From Silene conica (lineage: Eukaryota; Streptophyta; Magnoliopsida; Caryophyllales; Caryophyllaceae): a DNA stretch of 64,000 nucleotides. Of the stretch, positions 25,507-37,050 are shown in pieces. A program made the translations under genes and the position numbers. How positions within the stretch are numbered: position 1 is the stretch's first letter; every line of letters starts with the position of its first letter. Under the pieces are notes generated by a model. It had not been told where the DNA came from. It saw only the letters and a list, made by a program, of their open reading frames with translations, and did not search any database. Where the stretch lies: contig CM055313.2 in the NCBI GenBank assembly GCA_029255685.2, forward strand, positions 27,772,579 through 27,836,578, written 5' to 3'.

Positions 25507-26487
25507 ATGGCAACCAACGCTCCACCTCTCACTAACGTTTCATGGCTTCGGTCTTTTATGGACCGTTGCAAACTCGATAAGCATGGTTCCAATTATTTTA
25601 AGGATTGGGATGCGCAATTACTTTTGGCCGCTCAAGGTGACGATAAGAGTCGTTACCTATCCGAAGCCGCTCCTCCCGCTCCGACCGCTCGTTCATCAGT
25701 CCAAAATCGTGAGGCCTATGAAGCCTACATGAAAGAGTCCTCCGCTCTTAAAAATGTGCTCATCTTCTCCATGGAGCCGGATCTCCAAAGGAGTATGATT
25801 AAGTTGACCACATCGTATGAGTTATACACCAAGCTTGCGACCATGTTTTCGCAAACTCCAAGGGTGATCCAATATGAGGCGGCTTCCGCCTTCTTTGACA
25901 TTACGTTGAAGGAAGGACAAAAGATAAGCCCTCATGTGCTCAAACTCGTTGAGCTCGCGGAGACTCTAAAAGCGCAAGACGTTGATGTACCCGACTCTCT
26001 CACTATTGACCGAGTTCTTCACTCGCTCAATAAGGTTAAAGCGTATGCTCAATTCCGGGTGAATTTCAATATGCGAAACCAAGAGACCACGTTGGATGAG
26101 TTGCATAAGATGCTCATCCAAGCTGAAAGGGACATGGGACTTCATGAAAGTTCCACCAAGGATGTTTTAAACATCGAAAAGAAAGGGAAAACGAGCTTCA
26201 AAAGGAATGCCTTCAAAGGCAAGGGCAAGAAAACGTTCAAGCCCAAACCGTCCAAAGAAAAGACCTTTTTGAAAGGCGTTTCCACCTCATCTTCAAAGGT
26301 TGAAGACAAGTGCCTTTATTGCACGAGGTTAAGTCTTAGGAAACGGAATTGCCCCAAATACTTGACCGATCTCAAAAATGGAAAGGCAACCGCCGTAGTT
26401 TATAATTCTCGTTTACTTTCATGTTCTTTTGTTAACTTTTGTATGGCGATACAAGTAGTTGACTATCACCCCTTTTTTTTTTTTTAA
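25507..26487 (+). CDS. Gag protein of element C (326 aa), zinc knuckle damaged
   Basis: The ATG at 25507 gives MATNAPPLTNVSWLRSFMDR, the same start as the B copy. Residues 1-220 form a copia-type gag core (Retrotran_gag_2/UBN2-like, with SMIKLTTSYELYTKLATMFS and LNKVKAYAQFRVNFNMRNQE). A Lys-rich segment (225-265) leads to the nucleic-acid-binding knuckle at 269-282. There the Cys are present (269, 272, 282) but the Gly-His pair is Ser-Leu (276-277), so the zinc ligand His is missing. The tail (YNSRLLSCSFVN...FFFF) ends in a T-run and is probably not under constraint. The function would be RNA packaging and particle assembly in the cytoplasm. The frame is open over its full length, in contrast to B. 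Confidence 0.88.
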   Translation: MATNAPPLTNVSWLRSFMDRCKLDKHGSNYFKDWDAQLLLAAQGDDKSRYLSEAAPPAPTARSSVQNREAYEAYMKESSALKNVLIFSMEPDLQRSMIKLTTSYELYTKLATMFSQTPRVIQYEAASAFFDITLKEGQKISPHVLKLVELAETLKAQDVDVPDSLTIDRVLHSLNKVKAYAQFRVNFNMRNQETTLDELHKMLIQAERDMGLHESSTKDVLNIEKKGKTSFKRNAFKGKGKKTFKPKPSKEKTFLKGVSTSSSKVEDKCLYCTRLSLRKRNCPKYLTDLKNGKATAVVYNSRLLSCSFVNFCMAIQVVDYHPFFFF

Positions 26488-28883
26488 AGGGGCATCTTAT
26501 AAAGATAAGGGCAAGGAGAAGGAAACATGAAGTTCCTTACTTGGATGGCTATGGTAGCATCCAATTGATCGAAGACTTGAAGAGCTAGGCTCTAATTTTC
26601 ATATCGTCTTCTTTCATATTTTGCATTTTATGGAACAATTTATTTTCTTATAAGACAAGAATTAAAATCCTAAAACAATGGTTGTAATTTTGGATATTGG
26701 TGACTTGGTTTTCAACCCGAGTCACTACTTTTGTTCTTAATCAATGTCTTGATTTCTCAAATAAATTGCATACCTTGTTTAAACATGAATAATGGTGATT
26801 ATATCACGCAATAAACATTGATACGATCAATATAATGTAATCAAAGTGTTGATTAAAACGGAGAACTACACCCCATGAGATACTTTCAATCAAAATGAGA
26901 CAATATTAGTTCATTATAAGATTTTCACTTTAAGTGAAAATGAGAATGTATTCATCACACCTATAAAACTTCAAACATTCATATGCATTGGTTAATCGAA
27001 ATAGCTATCCTTAAACGAATAAAGGTTATTGTTAAAAGGATAGAGTGGGAGAAAATATTTCGCTCACAAACCAATGATAAAAATAAAGGATCTTAGAGAA
27101 GATTCCTACATGGGAGTCTTAAGAAGAGCCCTAAATGAATTGAAGAAACTACGAGAGGACACTGAAGAAACTACGGGAGGACACTCGAAGAAAGGTTATT
27201 TATGTTCATTGTCTCATAGAGAGGAGACATGAAACCCCGTATGAATTCGGAAGGAATATCGGCTCCTTGAGATAATGATTTTTTAAAGATTATAAGATAA
27301 TAGAGAAGAAATCATCTATCTATACGGGAGGAAAGACCGGTTCCTTAATAAATGATTTTTCTAAGTTTATAAGATAAAAGAGAAGAAATCATCTCAATTC
27401 TCTCAATGTAGTTATAAGGAAATTATCATGTCATATTCGTCTTGAGGAAACGAAGACATGATAAGAGGGTGATGATTGATTGAATGGAAAATAGATCACT
27501 ATAGGGATAGTGATGGTGATAATGATTCAAGTTATAAATAAAAGATTTACATGCGAGAAATGAAAGGTTCATTTAAGAAATCGAGGGATATTGTTTTCAG
27601 TGGGAGCGATATTCATTAAAGAATTGAAACCTACCATTTAGAGAGAATGGGTGATTCTTTAAGAGTAAAGAATAAGAGGTACTCAATTTAGATGAATAAA
27701 ATAATTTGTATCATATGATGATGGAGTTTTAATGGGAAGGTTTATTATATGGATAATAAAAGGTCGCCCATTAGAAATTAGAATGGTTAGATACGTTATT
27801 CATAATGATGAACAAAACCATTATCAAATAGCCAAGATGAGTGAAAATTATTAGAATGATGAAATCATAAATAGACTACAATGTAGATTTCAGTACATAA
27901 GTGACTAAAGAGAGTGATTCCTTAATCCCTCCAGTATATCGATACGTCACAAGTTATAAGATAACAGTGGGAGCTTTCCTCCGGAAAGGAAACTCAAAAT
28001 CTAGAAAGAGTTCTAGATATGTACTCAAATAGAATCATATTATACGGGATAATATGAGAATAAAGGAGACCAAAATTTGTAAGTTTTGCAATCATGAATA
28101 AAGGTTATTCACAAAACACTAATACAAACAGATGATTGTGCATCAAATGGAATGTAATAGTATTGACTATTGTTGCATGACAACATCATTTGAGTTATAA
28201 TTAACTCAAAGTAAAAGATACTTTGTCAGAATCCAAATGGGTTGTAAGAGACAATATTGAACCCCATAAGTGAACTGGATTGACTTAGTATGGCCCCTAG
28301 CCGCTTACATGAGGTGACATCTCAAAGCGACTAGTGTGAGGCGATTGATGGCAAGTTCAAGTGCAATAGAGTCATATGTGATGACTAGTCGATCACATAG
28401 GCAGACTGTAAGAGACACTCTGTCGGGCAATGTGACCGCTTATAGAGTTCTGGAAATTTTATAGCCGGGTCGTGGCGAGAGCTGCTATAGTATTCTTGTG
28501 AGTCAATTCTTAGACTAAAGACTACTCTCCCAAGATGGTACAGTTTAGGCATAACCTTGATCCATTCTCTACGACTTTTCGTAACTGGAGTCAAATGGGA
28601 TTGCTTCAGGCTGTGACTGACTGTGACTAGTCAAAGGAAATAGTGCGATAGAAATTGTCCACCCCTTGTCAGGGTTGTTCAAATCTCAAGGCCACTCGAG
28701 GAGAAGTTAACTGGAAATGCGTGGCCACGCTCGGAAGGTATCTATGGTAGATAATTCCGGTCAAACAGTTATTCTCCAGATCGAGGAAACCACTCATGAT
28801 ATGATCAAATGCAAGTACGACCTCAGAGAGACACCTTGCATTGAGTGGGAGATTGTAATAGGACAAGAGAATTGGTGACGCAC
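26488..28883 (+). other. Non-coding 3' interior of element C
   Basis: No frame over about 70 codons and no protease, integrase, RT or RNase H motif. It is collinear with 8131-10547 of element B (reverse). It ends with a first AGTGGGAGATTGT at 28844-28856. Confidence 0.75.
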
Positions 28884-28907
28884 ACTTGTCGAGGACAAGT
28901 GGGAGAT
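28883..28907 (+). other. Polypurine tract of element C with overlapping hairpin
   Basis: GACAAGTGGGAGAT abuts the 3' LTR. An 8-bp perfect stem CACTTGTC / GACAAGTG (28883-28901, loop GAG) overlaps it. The same hairpin is kept in element B. Confidence 0.8.
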
Positions 28908-29818
28908 TGTTGGGAAATGTGTCCTCAACAATAGTGCGATCACATAATTAAATCTCATGACGAGAATGCGCAAGGGATGATACGATTTTATATTAGTCAA
29001 CTGACCAACATTAATCGGTAATGATTGGCTAGCTAGAGTTTGACATTACTGTCGTATGACGGTGGTGGTCAGTTGATCCCTTTAGGTCACACCTTTAGGA
29101 CAATTCCCTTAATTGATAAAGTGATCAAATGTATATTGATACGATTTGATCATATTCCTTAAACTCGTATATCGAGAAATTAGAGGTTAAATCTTAATGT
29201 AAGATTTTTGTTTAAAATTGAAATGTGTCAATTGTTAAACATTGAACGATATTTTTTAATATCGTAATTAGAATGAATTGGGTTATAATAAATACAAAGG
29301 TTCTAAATCGTATTGATGATAATTATAAAATGTCATTTTACAATTGTAATTTCGAATTACTTGCTAATTAATAAATATGATTTATTTGTGAACAATATTT
29401 ATAAGATAAATATTTATATGTTTTAAATGTTCTAAAATATTTTATATCTTAATAACATATGAGATGTCACACCTTGTACAAATTGTACAATTGACAAATT
29501 GTAAAATGAAATCCATATTATGGATTAAGGGTGCCGGTTTTAGGTGAGGATGGTTAATGGCATGATTAGTGTTTATTAGTGTAAATAAACATAATCATTA
29601 AAGGTGTCTTGAAAGACTACCTATAGCCACCCTAAGATGCCTTGAGAAGAGAAGTTGTCCCTTGTTGCTCTTCCCTAAGGCCGGCTACCCCCCTCCCCAT
29701 GCTCCTTGTGTAAATTGTTTAACAAGCTAGTGCATGTGTGTTATATAATAAACACAAAACCCTCATTCATACTCTCTCTTAGCCGAAATCATACTAAGTA
29801 AAGGAGAGATCATTCAAC

Positions 29819-29900
<82 letters not shown>

Positions 29901-30248
29901 GATAATATAAACATACTAATAATAGTATTGATATAACATTCTAATTAGAGAGATTAGAGTTGTTTAAGGAAATCCGTTTTCTTGTGCTAGCCTACTCGAG
30001 AATTCGGATCATTCAAGGGGTTGTCTTGGTGCATCCAAAGGAGGTATTCTTATTTGGGTACTAGGAGGATCATCCTTGCTTTATATTCGGACCGAGTGTA
30101 AGGGTTTGAAAATTCTCTCATTTCCGCATTTTCATAGCATGCATAAGATCGTTAACAAGTATCTTAAAATGTTAATTAAAGGGTTAATTAAAGGTTTATG
30201 TTAGTATGACTAAAAGATTAGTTTATGAGTAACTAATAAAACCTAACA
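28908..30248 (+). repeat. 3' LTR of element C
   Basis: 1341 bp. It is longer than the 5' LTR almost only because of a dinucleotide expansion. Ends CCTAACA followed by TSD CGTAA. Confidence 0.93.
29822..29895. repeat. (AT)n microsatellite in the 3' LTR of C
   Basis: About 37 AT units, against about 8 at the matching place in the 5' LTR (near 22683-22698). It arose or expanded after insertion, or by slippage in one LTR. Confidence 0.95.
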
Positions 30249-30653
30249 CGTAACCCCCTGCAAAACAGCCTCATGTACCTACACACACACAACATGTGCG
30301 CCACAGTCAGTGGGGAGTGACTAGAGTGCTCCTAGCCGCCTATTGTCAATGACACATAACACATAAACATACAATATACTCCGACATATATAAAACATGT
30401 GAAGCATATATAACAATATCTCATCCTTCATAACATCATGCAATACTATGCAAAGGCTCTCAACCAACTTTGGAAACTATTTGGAAGGAGAGCTGGTTTC
30501 CGTTCCGGTTGCCAGGCCGGGGGGTCTTTCAGTCCAAACCATTTACGAAACCGGACTAAGAGTCATCCAATGCCTTGGACGAACAATACTAAGATAACCA
30601 AGTATAACACATTCTTATACACAAACTAAAGCATGCTCAACATCCAATTATAT

Positions 30654-30846
30654 CAACAAGAGATAGGCCACCTAATGACTCGACTCCAACAACTATAGGT
30701 CAGCCAAGTGACTCTACAAACAAGAGATAGGTCATCCAAGTGACTCGACTCTATCTAGATTGGTCAGCCAAGGGACTCTACAAACAAGAGATAGGTCATC
30801 CAAGTGACTCGACTCTAACTAGATTGGTCAGCCAAGTGACTCTACT
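30654..30846. repeat. 64-bp minisatellite in solo LTR D
   Basis: About three units, each with AAGAGATAGGTCATCC, GTGACTCGACTC and GGTCAGCCAAG. The clear unit starts are 30717 and 30781 (64 bp). Confidence 0.85.
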
Positions 30847-31876
30847 AGACTACTATGAGCAGGCCGACAATCGACTCGTCTATATACCACGACATCCCCA
30901 ATCTCAGACTATACAACCCCTTGGTAGGACGACATCAAAAGACTGTCCTAGTCTAAACCTGGCCAGATTCTCGGAGCGCAAACGAATTACGATCCCCGAT
31001 TCGACAAGTGCACAAGGCACCCCCAAGACCCGAACTAGCTAGGAACGAGATATGCCCGAAGGCGGGCAGACAATCTAAAACCTGACCGTGAGACCAAGTC
31101 ACTACGGCCAACCAGCTACACAATGCAATCAGGTGAGAACTCGAGTACTATAGCAGCGCACAGCAGGTTTACACAAATCACAATATGTCATCTCAAAGAT
31201 GTACAAAAACTCAAACTCGAATGACAATCATTTCGTATATATCTCGCTACTAAACATTCTATAATACCCCGAACAGTTATAACATTTTGTTGCTATAATT
31301 TATCGAAGGTAAGTCATTCGATACATTATTAACACATTAGTTACATGCTTTTAGTGGGTTCGATCTCGAGACCCTTTCGCTTTCACCGGTGGGCCTCGTG
31401 ATTCGTGCTAATATATTAAGCCCACAACATAACAAAACCCTCAGCTTACTCACGCACCTCCCCCCTCATGCCGTCATATATTAGCACCTCCACCCTAATT
31501 CTACCCTAATCTATACATCCTACCCTAACCTATACACAAACCAGCGCCTCACGTTGCAGCCACCTCAATAGGAAGGAGAGAGGAGTCTTGCACGACGAGT
31601 CTAAGAACGTTTAGGACTGTTCGAATCGGTCGCGGATCAGGTATGACAACGTTGTGGCGTGTTGTTTGCGTGTAGTGTTGCGTTATATTCGTAGGGTAGT
31701 TCGTTTTGCTTATTCTCAGTTTATACTTGTCTTTACTTCGCTGGTGGTAGTCAGGGTAGGGGTACGGTGGTCGTTTCGGGGGTGTACGGTTCGTTTTGCC
31801 GGTGTAAAAGGGAAGGTCGCATTCCCGTGTGTCTCGGTCTTCGTTTTCTTTTTCGCGTAGTGCAGGGGTGTGGGGG

Positions 31877-31923
31877 GGTGGTACCACCGTTGACTCGGGG
31901 GAGGTCGATGCGGTGGTACCACC
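31877..31923. repeat. Pair of GGTGGTACCACC palindromes in LTR F
   Basis: Two perfect 12-bp palindromes at 31877-31888 and 31912-31923, 35 bp apart, the second extended to CGGTGGTACCACCG. Possible protein binding site, but no known factor is assigned. Confidence 0.8.
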
Positions 31924-32717
31924 GTGGTGTAAGAGTCAGGGGTCAGATGTCAGGCAGTAAGGGTGGTGTTTCGGGTGGTTGTCGGGCCTGTTTACGCGAA
32001 TTGTCGAGTCGAGGGTTGCGTATTGAAACCCGACATGGTTCAGCTCACCGGCTAGTCGAGGGGTTACTGGCGGGGTGGCTAACGGCGGGCGTGGAGTAGT
32101 AGCGTGGTGTTTAGGGTGGAAGCGAGTCGCACGCGTGGTGTTTGTGGGGGTTGCGTCTTACGTGAATAGTTGTACTACAAATATTGTATTATATTGATAT
32201 TATTATTATATTACTAGTAGTGTATTATTATTATTACTATTATCTTTATTATTATTATTGTTTGTTTTAAATGGGTGTTATTTATGGTAAAAATATAAAT
32301 AGTCCTTATGGTGAAGTCTTATTTTTATTGTAAAGATTTTATTTAGATTTTGTGGGTTTATTTTGGGAAGCATTTAAATGAGTATTTAATGGGTACTTGG
32401 AACAATTTGAATTTCAAACCAAGTTACTATTTTTTGGCAGTTGCTATTTATAGGAAGTTACTATAAATGGAATGTGTGTACGTGTTACGTGAGTAGGAAG
32501 TTTATTAATTAAGTAATATATATTTTAGGTGGCAAGTTTCGTGTGGAACACTTTTAACGCGCTTGGACGTATCTGCATTTACTGCTATTTCAGGTAGGGG
32601 AAATACGATGCATATCATAATGATTACTCAGTTGTTATTGATGATTCCCATGAATGTTTTATACTAATATTTGGTTGGTATATTATGATATTTGTTTATA
32701 TATATTTTGTGATACGA

Positions 32718-32845
32718 TGTGTGGTGTGGAGATAAAGGGTCTGTGTTTGGTGCGGAGATAAAAGGGTCTGTGTGGCGCGGAGATAAAGGGTCTGTGTTTG
32801 GTGCGGAGAAAAGGGTCTGTGATTCGGAGTGGAGATATTCAGCTT
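32718..32845 (+). repeat. Short tandem repeat in LTR F
   Basis: Four to five units of roughly 25-33 bp built on GGAGATAAAGGGTCTGTG, in the downstream third of the LTR. Confidence 0.8.
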
Positions 32846-33859
32846 TCTATTTATAGTAATGTTTTCTATTTATGGTTTTCCCTACTCAACCTCGTGGTTG
32901 ACCCTGTGTATTCGTGATCACCTGTGATGAACCAACTATTGGGGAGCAGATTGACAGGTTAAAGACTATGGGAGCTTAGGGAAGTGAGAAGCTTGGACCC
33001 GGACCTGTTTAGAGCGTAGTTCACTTGAGAATAGTCTATGAGTTGTACTTTCTTTTTGATCCGAACAGTTTTATCTTTTGGTTATGTAAGAACATGTTTG
33101 AGTTTAAATTTAATTTAAAGTACTGTTTATCTTCCTTTGTATCTACTGCCTCGGGAAACCGAGATGGTAACACCTCTATTTATCTGAGGAGTCCTAGTCC
33201 AGGCCCTTGAATAAATGGGGGTGTTACACATTCATCCAACACTTAGCCGACTTCGGAAACTAATTTGAGGTGAGAGCCGGTTTCCCTTCCGGTTGTCCGG
33301 CCGGGGGGTCTTTCATCCTCAAATCCATTACCGAACCCGACATAAGCGCCGCCCAATTTCTTGGGACTTCAAACAAGCATATGAGTCATATTATATAACG
33401 TATATTTTTTTACGGAAATCACTACGCATATAAAATAACAAAAGAATCGTAATTTAAATATATAGTTCATTCGGAAAAGAGAAACAACAACTAATTTAAC
33501 ATTTCATATTATATCCTCATATTTTTTTTATATAAAATTAACATGTGAGAAATTAATATAACAAGTCGTATTTTAACTATTCGGGAAACCGATTAACTAA
33601 TTAATCATTTAAACATGCTTCGTAAAATAAAACCGTAACCCATTATTAATTCGTAACGATTTCTAACGTATTATATTTAAAAGTAAACAAGCAAGCAAGC
33701 ACGTACGTAAACTAATAAATTCAACCAGGTTAGCAAGCACGTACGTAAAATAATAATAAAATAATAATAATTTTACAAAATTCAAAGTAGTACGTACAGT
33801 AGTATTATTATATAGTAGTAGTATAGTAGCGAGAATCATAACTCTCGTAGTATTAATAA

Positions 33860-34961
33860 GGATAAATTACAAATAACCATCACGTATTTGCGTATTTTTA
33901 CAAGTTACCACCACGTATTTGTTTTTTACAAATAACACCCAGACTTTTACGTATACTCCCCAATCACCACCGTATTTTAATCCCGATTCTTCTTTTTCTT
34001 ATTTTCCGTCTTATTAAGTAACAATTTATGTAAAATACTCATATTATCCTCCTTAATTACATATATCCACCCAAACTAATTACACATCCAATTTCCCAAT
34101 AAATTTCAAACCCTAAATTCAAAAATCCCCAAATCAATTTAGGAACTTCAAAATCTAAATTCAAACCCTAACTTCAGTTCAGGAGTTGGGATTTTGGCTG
34201 ACTTTGAAATACCTCGTGACCTCCATATACTTACTTCCTCCTGAACTGAAGTTAGTTGCACCATGTTGTTGAGGTAACTAAGGGTACTTCAAGAAAAGAA
34301 CATACAATTAATGTTCATGCATGTGACCACAATCAAGTTCTAATGAACTGCGGACACTTCAACAAGAGAACATATAAGGTGTGTGCTGGAGAAGGATAAA
34401 CCCCTCCAATTCTTTGGAATTGCAACATCTTCTTTTGGCACAACTATTGAAGTTCTGCTAGAGGTGGATCTTAATCCATAAAATAGTGTAATTTAGTAAT
34501 TTACCAACAAAAATCAATCAAAGAAGAAATATAGCAATTCCATGAATATACCAAATAGAGAAGAAGTTGCAAAACAAAAGAATTGGAGTATTAGATTGAT
34601 TAGCTGCAAGTCTGCAACTACCAAAAAGGCTAATCCAAAGGGCCCAGGACTGTAAAGATATAATAACCGAGGGTTTGAAGTTTATTTAGAAATTGGATGT
34701 ACATTACTCTAATTTATGTATGTATATGTAATATGTGTAATTAGTTTGGGTGATTTTATTTGATTAGGGAGGGTAATATGGGTATTTTACGTAAATTGTT
34801 ACTTAATAAGACGGAAAATAAGAAAAAGAAGAATCGGGATTAAAATACGGTGGTGATCGGGGAATATACGTAAAAGTCTGGGGGTTATTTGTAAAAAAGC
34901 AAATACGTGGTGGTAATTTGTAAAAATACGCAAATACGTGGTGGTTATTTGTAATTTATCC
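33860..34961. mobile_element. Long-TIR Mutator-like non-autonomous element inside D
   Basis: 1102 bp with a 9-bp TSD TATTAATAA (33851-33859 and 34962-34970), as expected for MULEs. The terminal inverted repeats start GGATAAATTACAAATAAC and extend about 290 bp with a few differences. The core (about 34150-34680) is unique. It contains the short stretch NCGHFNKRTYK near 34350, reminiscent of the zinc knuckle at the end of MuDR-type transposases, but no ORF. Confidence 0.85.
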
Positions 34962-35744
34962 TATTAATAAATAGTAGTTTTAGTAGGCCTATACGTACAA
35001 CACGTAATAGTAGGTAGTAATAATAAACCATAGTCGTAGTTGTAATAAACATTAGTAGTCATAGTTGTAAAACAATGAAATACCTGTAGTTGTAATAGAA
35101 AATAGTAGTCATAGTTGTAGAACAATGAAATAATATCCAAATGCATTAACAGATCACGGTAGTAGCTTTAAATGTTAGCAGAAAGACAGAGCAGCGTAGC
35201 AAAATATTCACTACAACAAACCTCATAACAACACCCAATGACCACTAACAGCAGCAGAACAACGCAATTAACAACGAGGCAATAACACGAATGCATTTCA
35301 GCACTAAAATAAGGCAGCACTACCATACTAACAGGCCAGAAATGCAGTAGCAATTTAGTGTAAAAAGGGGCAGTAATACGCAACAATGGCCAACAGCAAA
35401 AGAACACCGATGAGATGAATAACACTAATATGTGACGGATACTAATTACCCACTAACAATTAAACATAAATCCCACATAATTTAACATAAACAACAAGAA
35501 ATTACATGTCCAATTAATTTAAGACAAAGGCCGAGTTTTTCTCATTATTGTCACCTTTAAGAGCGTTTTTTCACTTCTAGTCTTGAACAATGTATGAGTC
35601 CTTGTCCGGGTCGTCCAAGTCGACACCTACAAACAACAAAAACGGGTTATTTGAGGGTAATTTCGAGTGAACCTCAAAACAGCCCCGAAATCAACTTTGA
35701 CGAAACGGAAATTGAAAGAGATAGAAAGAACGGGAATGAAGAGA

Positions 35745-36058
35745 GGAAAGCGTAGGTGAAAACCTTGTGTCAATCGGAGTTGAAATGAGTAAATGGATGA
35801 TGATTTTGTGAAGGAGAAAAGGAGTAAAAATGGTGGAATAAATGTTACTGTATTATTTTGTGAAGGAGGAAGGAGTAACGTGAAAGGAGGAAGGAGGAAG
35901 GAGGAAGAGAGGAAAGCGTAGGTGAAAACCTTACGTCAATCGGAGTTGAAATGAGTAAATGGATGATGATTTTGTGAAGGAGAAAATGAGTAAAAATGGT
36001 GGAATAAATGTTACTGTATTATTTTGTGAAGGAGGAAGGAGTAACGTGAAAGGAGGAA
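35745..36058. repeat. 165-bp tandem duplication in solo LTR D
   Basis: GGAAAGCGTAGGTGAAAACC starts at 35745 and again at 35910. Copies are nearly identical and end in GGAGGAAGG runs. Not present in E's LTR. Confidence 0.88.
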
Positions 36059-36946
36059 GTGGAGGTGTCCTTATATTGACTTGAGTCGGGTTTGTAAAAT
36101 GTAAGGAGCGGAAAGACTTAAAATGGGATTTACCAAGTAAACGTGAAATCTTAAATTAAACAACTTAAGACGGAACTTAACGACATTTCTTAAAATAAAA
36201 CTCACGAATTATAATTAAAATATTATTAAATTCCGTAAACTACTTTTAAATTATTAAGATTACTTTTATAAAAATACGGGATGTTACAAGGAACTTCGGT
36301 TCCCCATGGTTAAAACAAGTCAATGAAAGGTAAAATAACCAAATAACACAATCCCAAGGAACAAAGAATAAACCTTTAGGTTAATATTCTACCCAATCCT
36401 TACGGTCTTAGGGTTCCTAGAAAAGCACTAAACTTTCGTTCATAGGGCAATTCCAAAGTTGTTGTTACACTAATCCTAGTAATCTTTCAATCTCAAGGAT
36501 TAATTCACCAACAGCAATGGGGGATTGGTAATTCAATCATTTAAACTATCAAAATCAAGTCTTTGCCATGGTTCCCCTAATCCCTAATCACAAGAATTAG
36601 CTATGCATGATTTTAACTATGAAACTAACAATAACAAGAACTAAGAACATTAAGGGAATCAACATAATTAAAGATGACAATAAAAGGGAAAACATGTGTT
36701 GAGAAACAATAATAAGATGAACATTAAGATTAATTAAAAGGGAAAGATTAATTGTATCAAACTTACAAACTTAATTGGAATTCAAGAACAAAGATTGAAA
36801 CTTGGAAAATATTCTCTCTAAACTATGGAGTTTTCTCTAATCTGGGTTGCTTGACCTAATTTTCGTGCTTAGGTCTTCTTAAATAAGTTCTAATTACAAG
36901 ATTAAACAAGTAAAACACGAAATAAAACCCGCGGACACAGTTTCTG

Positions 36947-36979
36947 GGTCGGTCGACCAAAAATCTGGGTCGGTCGACC
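36947..36979 (+). repeat. Phased dimer 1 of the 5' LTR of H
   Basis: Units at 36947 and 36968, 21 bp apart. Counterpart of 13286-13318. Confidence 0.9.
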
Positions 36980-37017
36980 TCTTCTGTTAATATCAGGCTT
37001 TCCGAGTTCTGGGCTTT

Positions 37018-37050
37018 GGTCGGTCGACCTCTTTGGTGGGTCGGTCGACC
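37018..37050 (+). repeat. Phased dimer 2 of the 5' LTR of H
   Basis: Units at 37018 and 37039, 21 bp apart. Counterpart of 13357-13389. Confidence 0.9.

Larger units (their letters stand above)
21775..30248 (+). mobile_element. Element C: complete gag-only copia-like LTR element
   Basis: 8474 bp with TSD CGTAA on both sides (21770-21774 and 30249-30253). Order: LTR, tRNA-iMet primer site, 2.43-kb leader, intact-length gag, about 2.4 kb of non-coding sequence, polypurine tract, LTR. There is no pol. It belongs to the same family as A and B but lies in the opposite orientation and four levels deep. About ten substitutions plus an AT-repeat length change separate the LTRs by eye, so insertion is recent. 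Confidence 0.93.
31260..33228 (+). mobile_element. Solo LTR F (Ty3/gypsy type) inside D
   Basis: 1969 bp with perfect TSD CATTC (31255-31259 and 33229-33233). The right end GGGTGTTACA is a typical gypsy LTR end. The left end reads TATAATACCCCGAAC, so the expected TG has become TA. There is no coding sequence; the several short frames are shadows. It is GC-rich around 31560-32160 and AT-rich with ATT runs at 32170-32280. Confidence 0.82.
21493..36288 (-). mobile_element. Solo LTR D (E-related gypsy family), carrying three further insertions
   Basis: On the minus strand it starts TGTAACATCCCGTATTTTTA and ends GGGGTTTTACA, the same ends as element E's LTR. A perfect TSD AGGAA lies at 21488-21492 and 36289-36293. 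Removing C, F and the MULE leaves about 3.23 kb, close to E's 2.90-kb LTR. There is no primer site, gag or second LTR, so it is a solo LTR left by LTR-LTR recombination. It has diverged from E but keeps two copies of the CCGG-rich motif and a 64-bp minisatellite. A 165-bp tandem duplication explains part of its extra length. Confidence 0.87.

Noticed and set aside
31549..32099. ORFs on both strands in solo LTR F
   Set aside because: The GC-rich stretch lowers stop frequency, giving overlapping frames in several phases with no domain.
21493..36288. D as a complete LTR element rather than a solo LTR
   Set aside because: No primer site, gag or second LTR belonging to D is found; net length after removing inserts equals one LTR of the E type.
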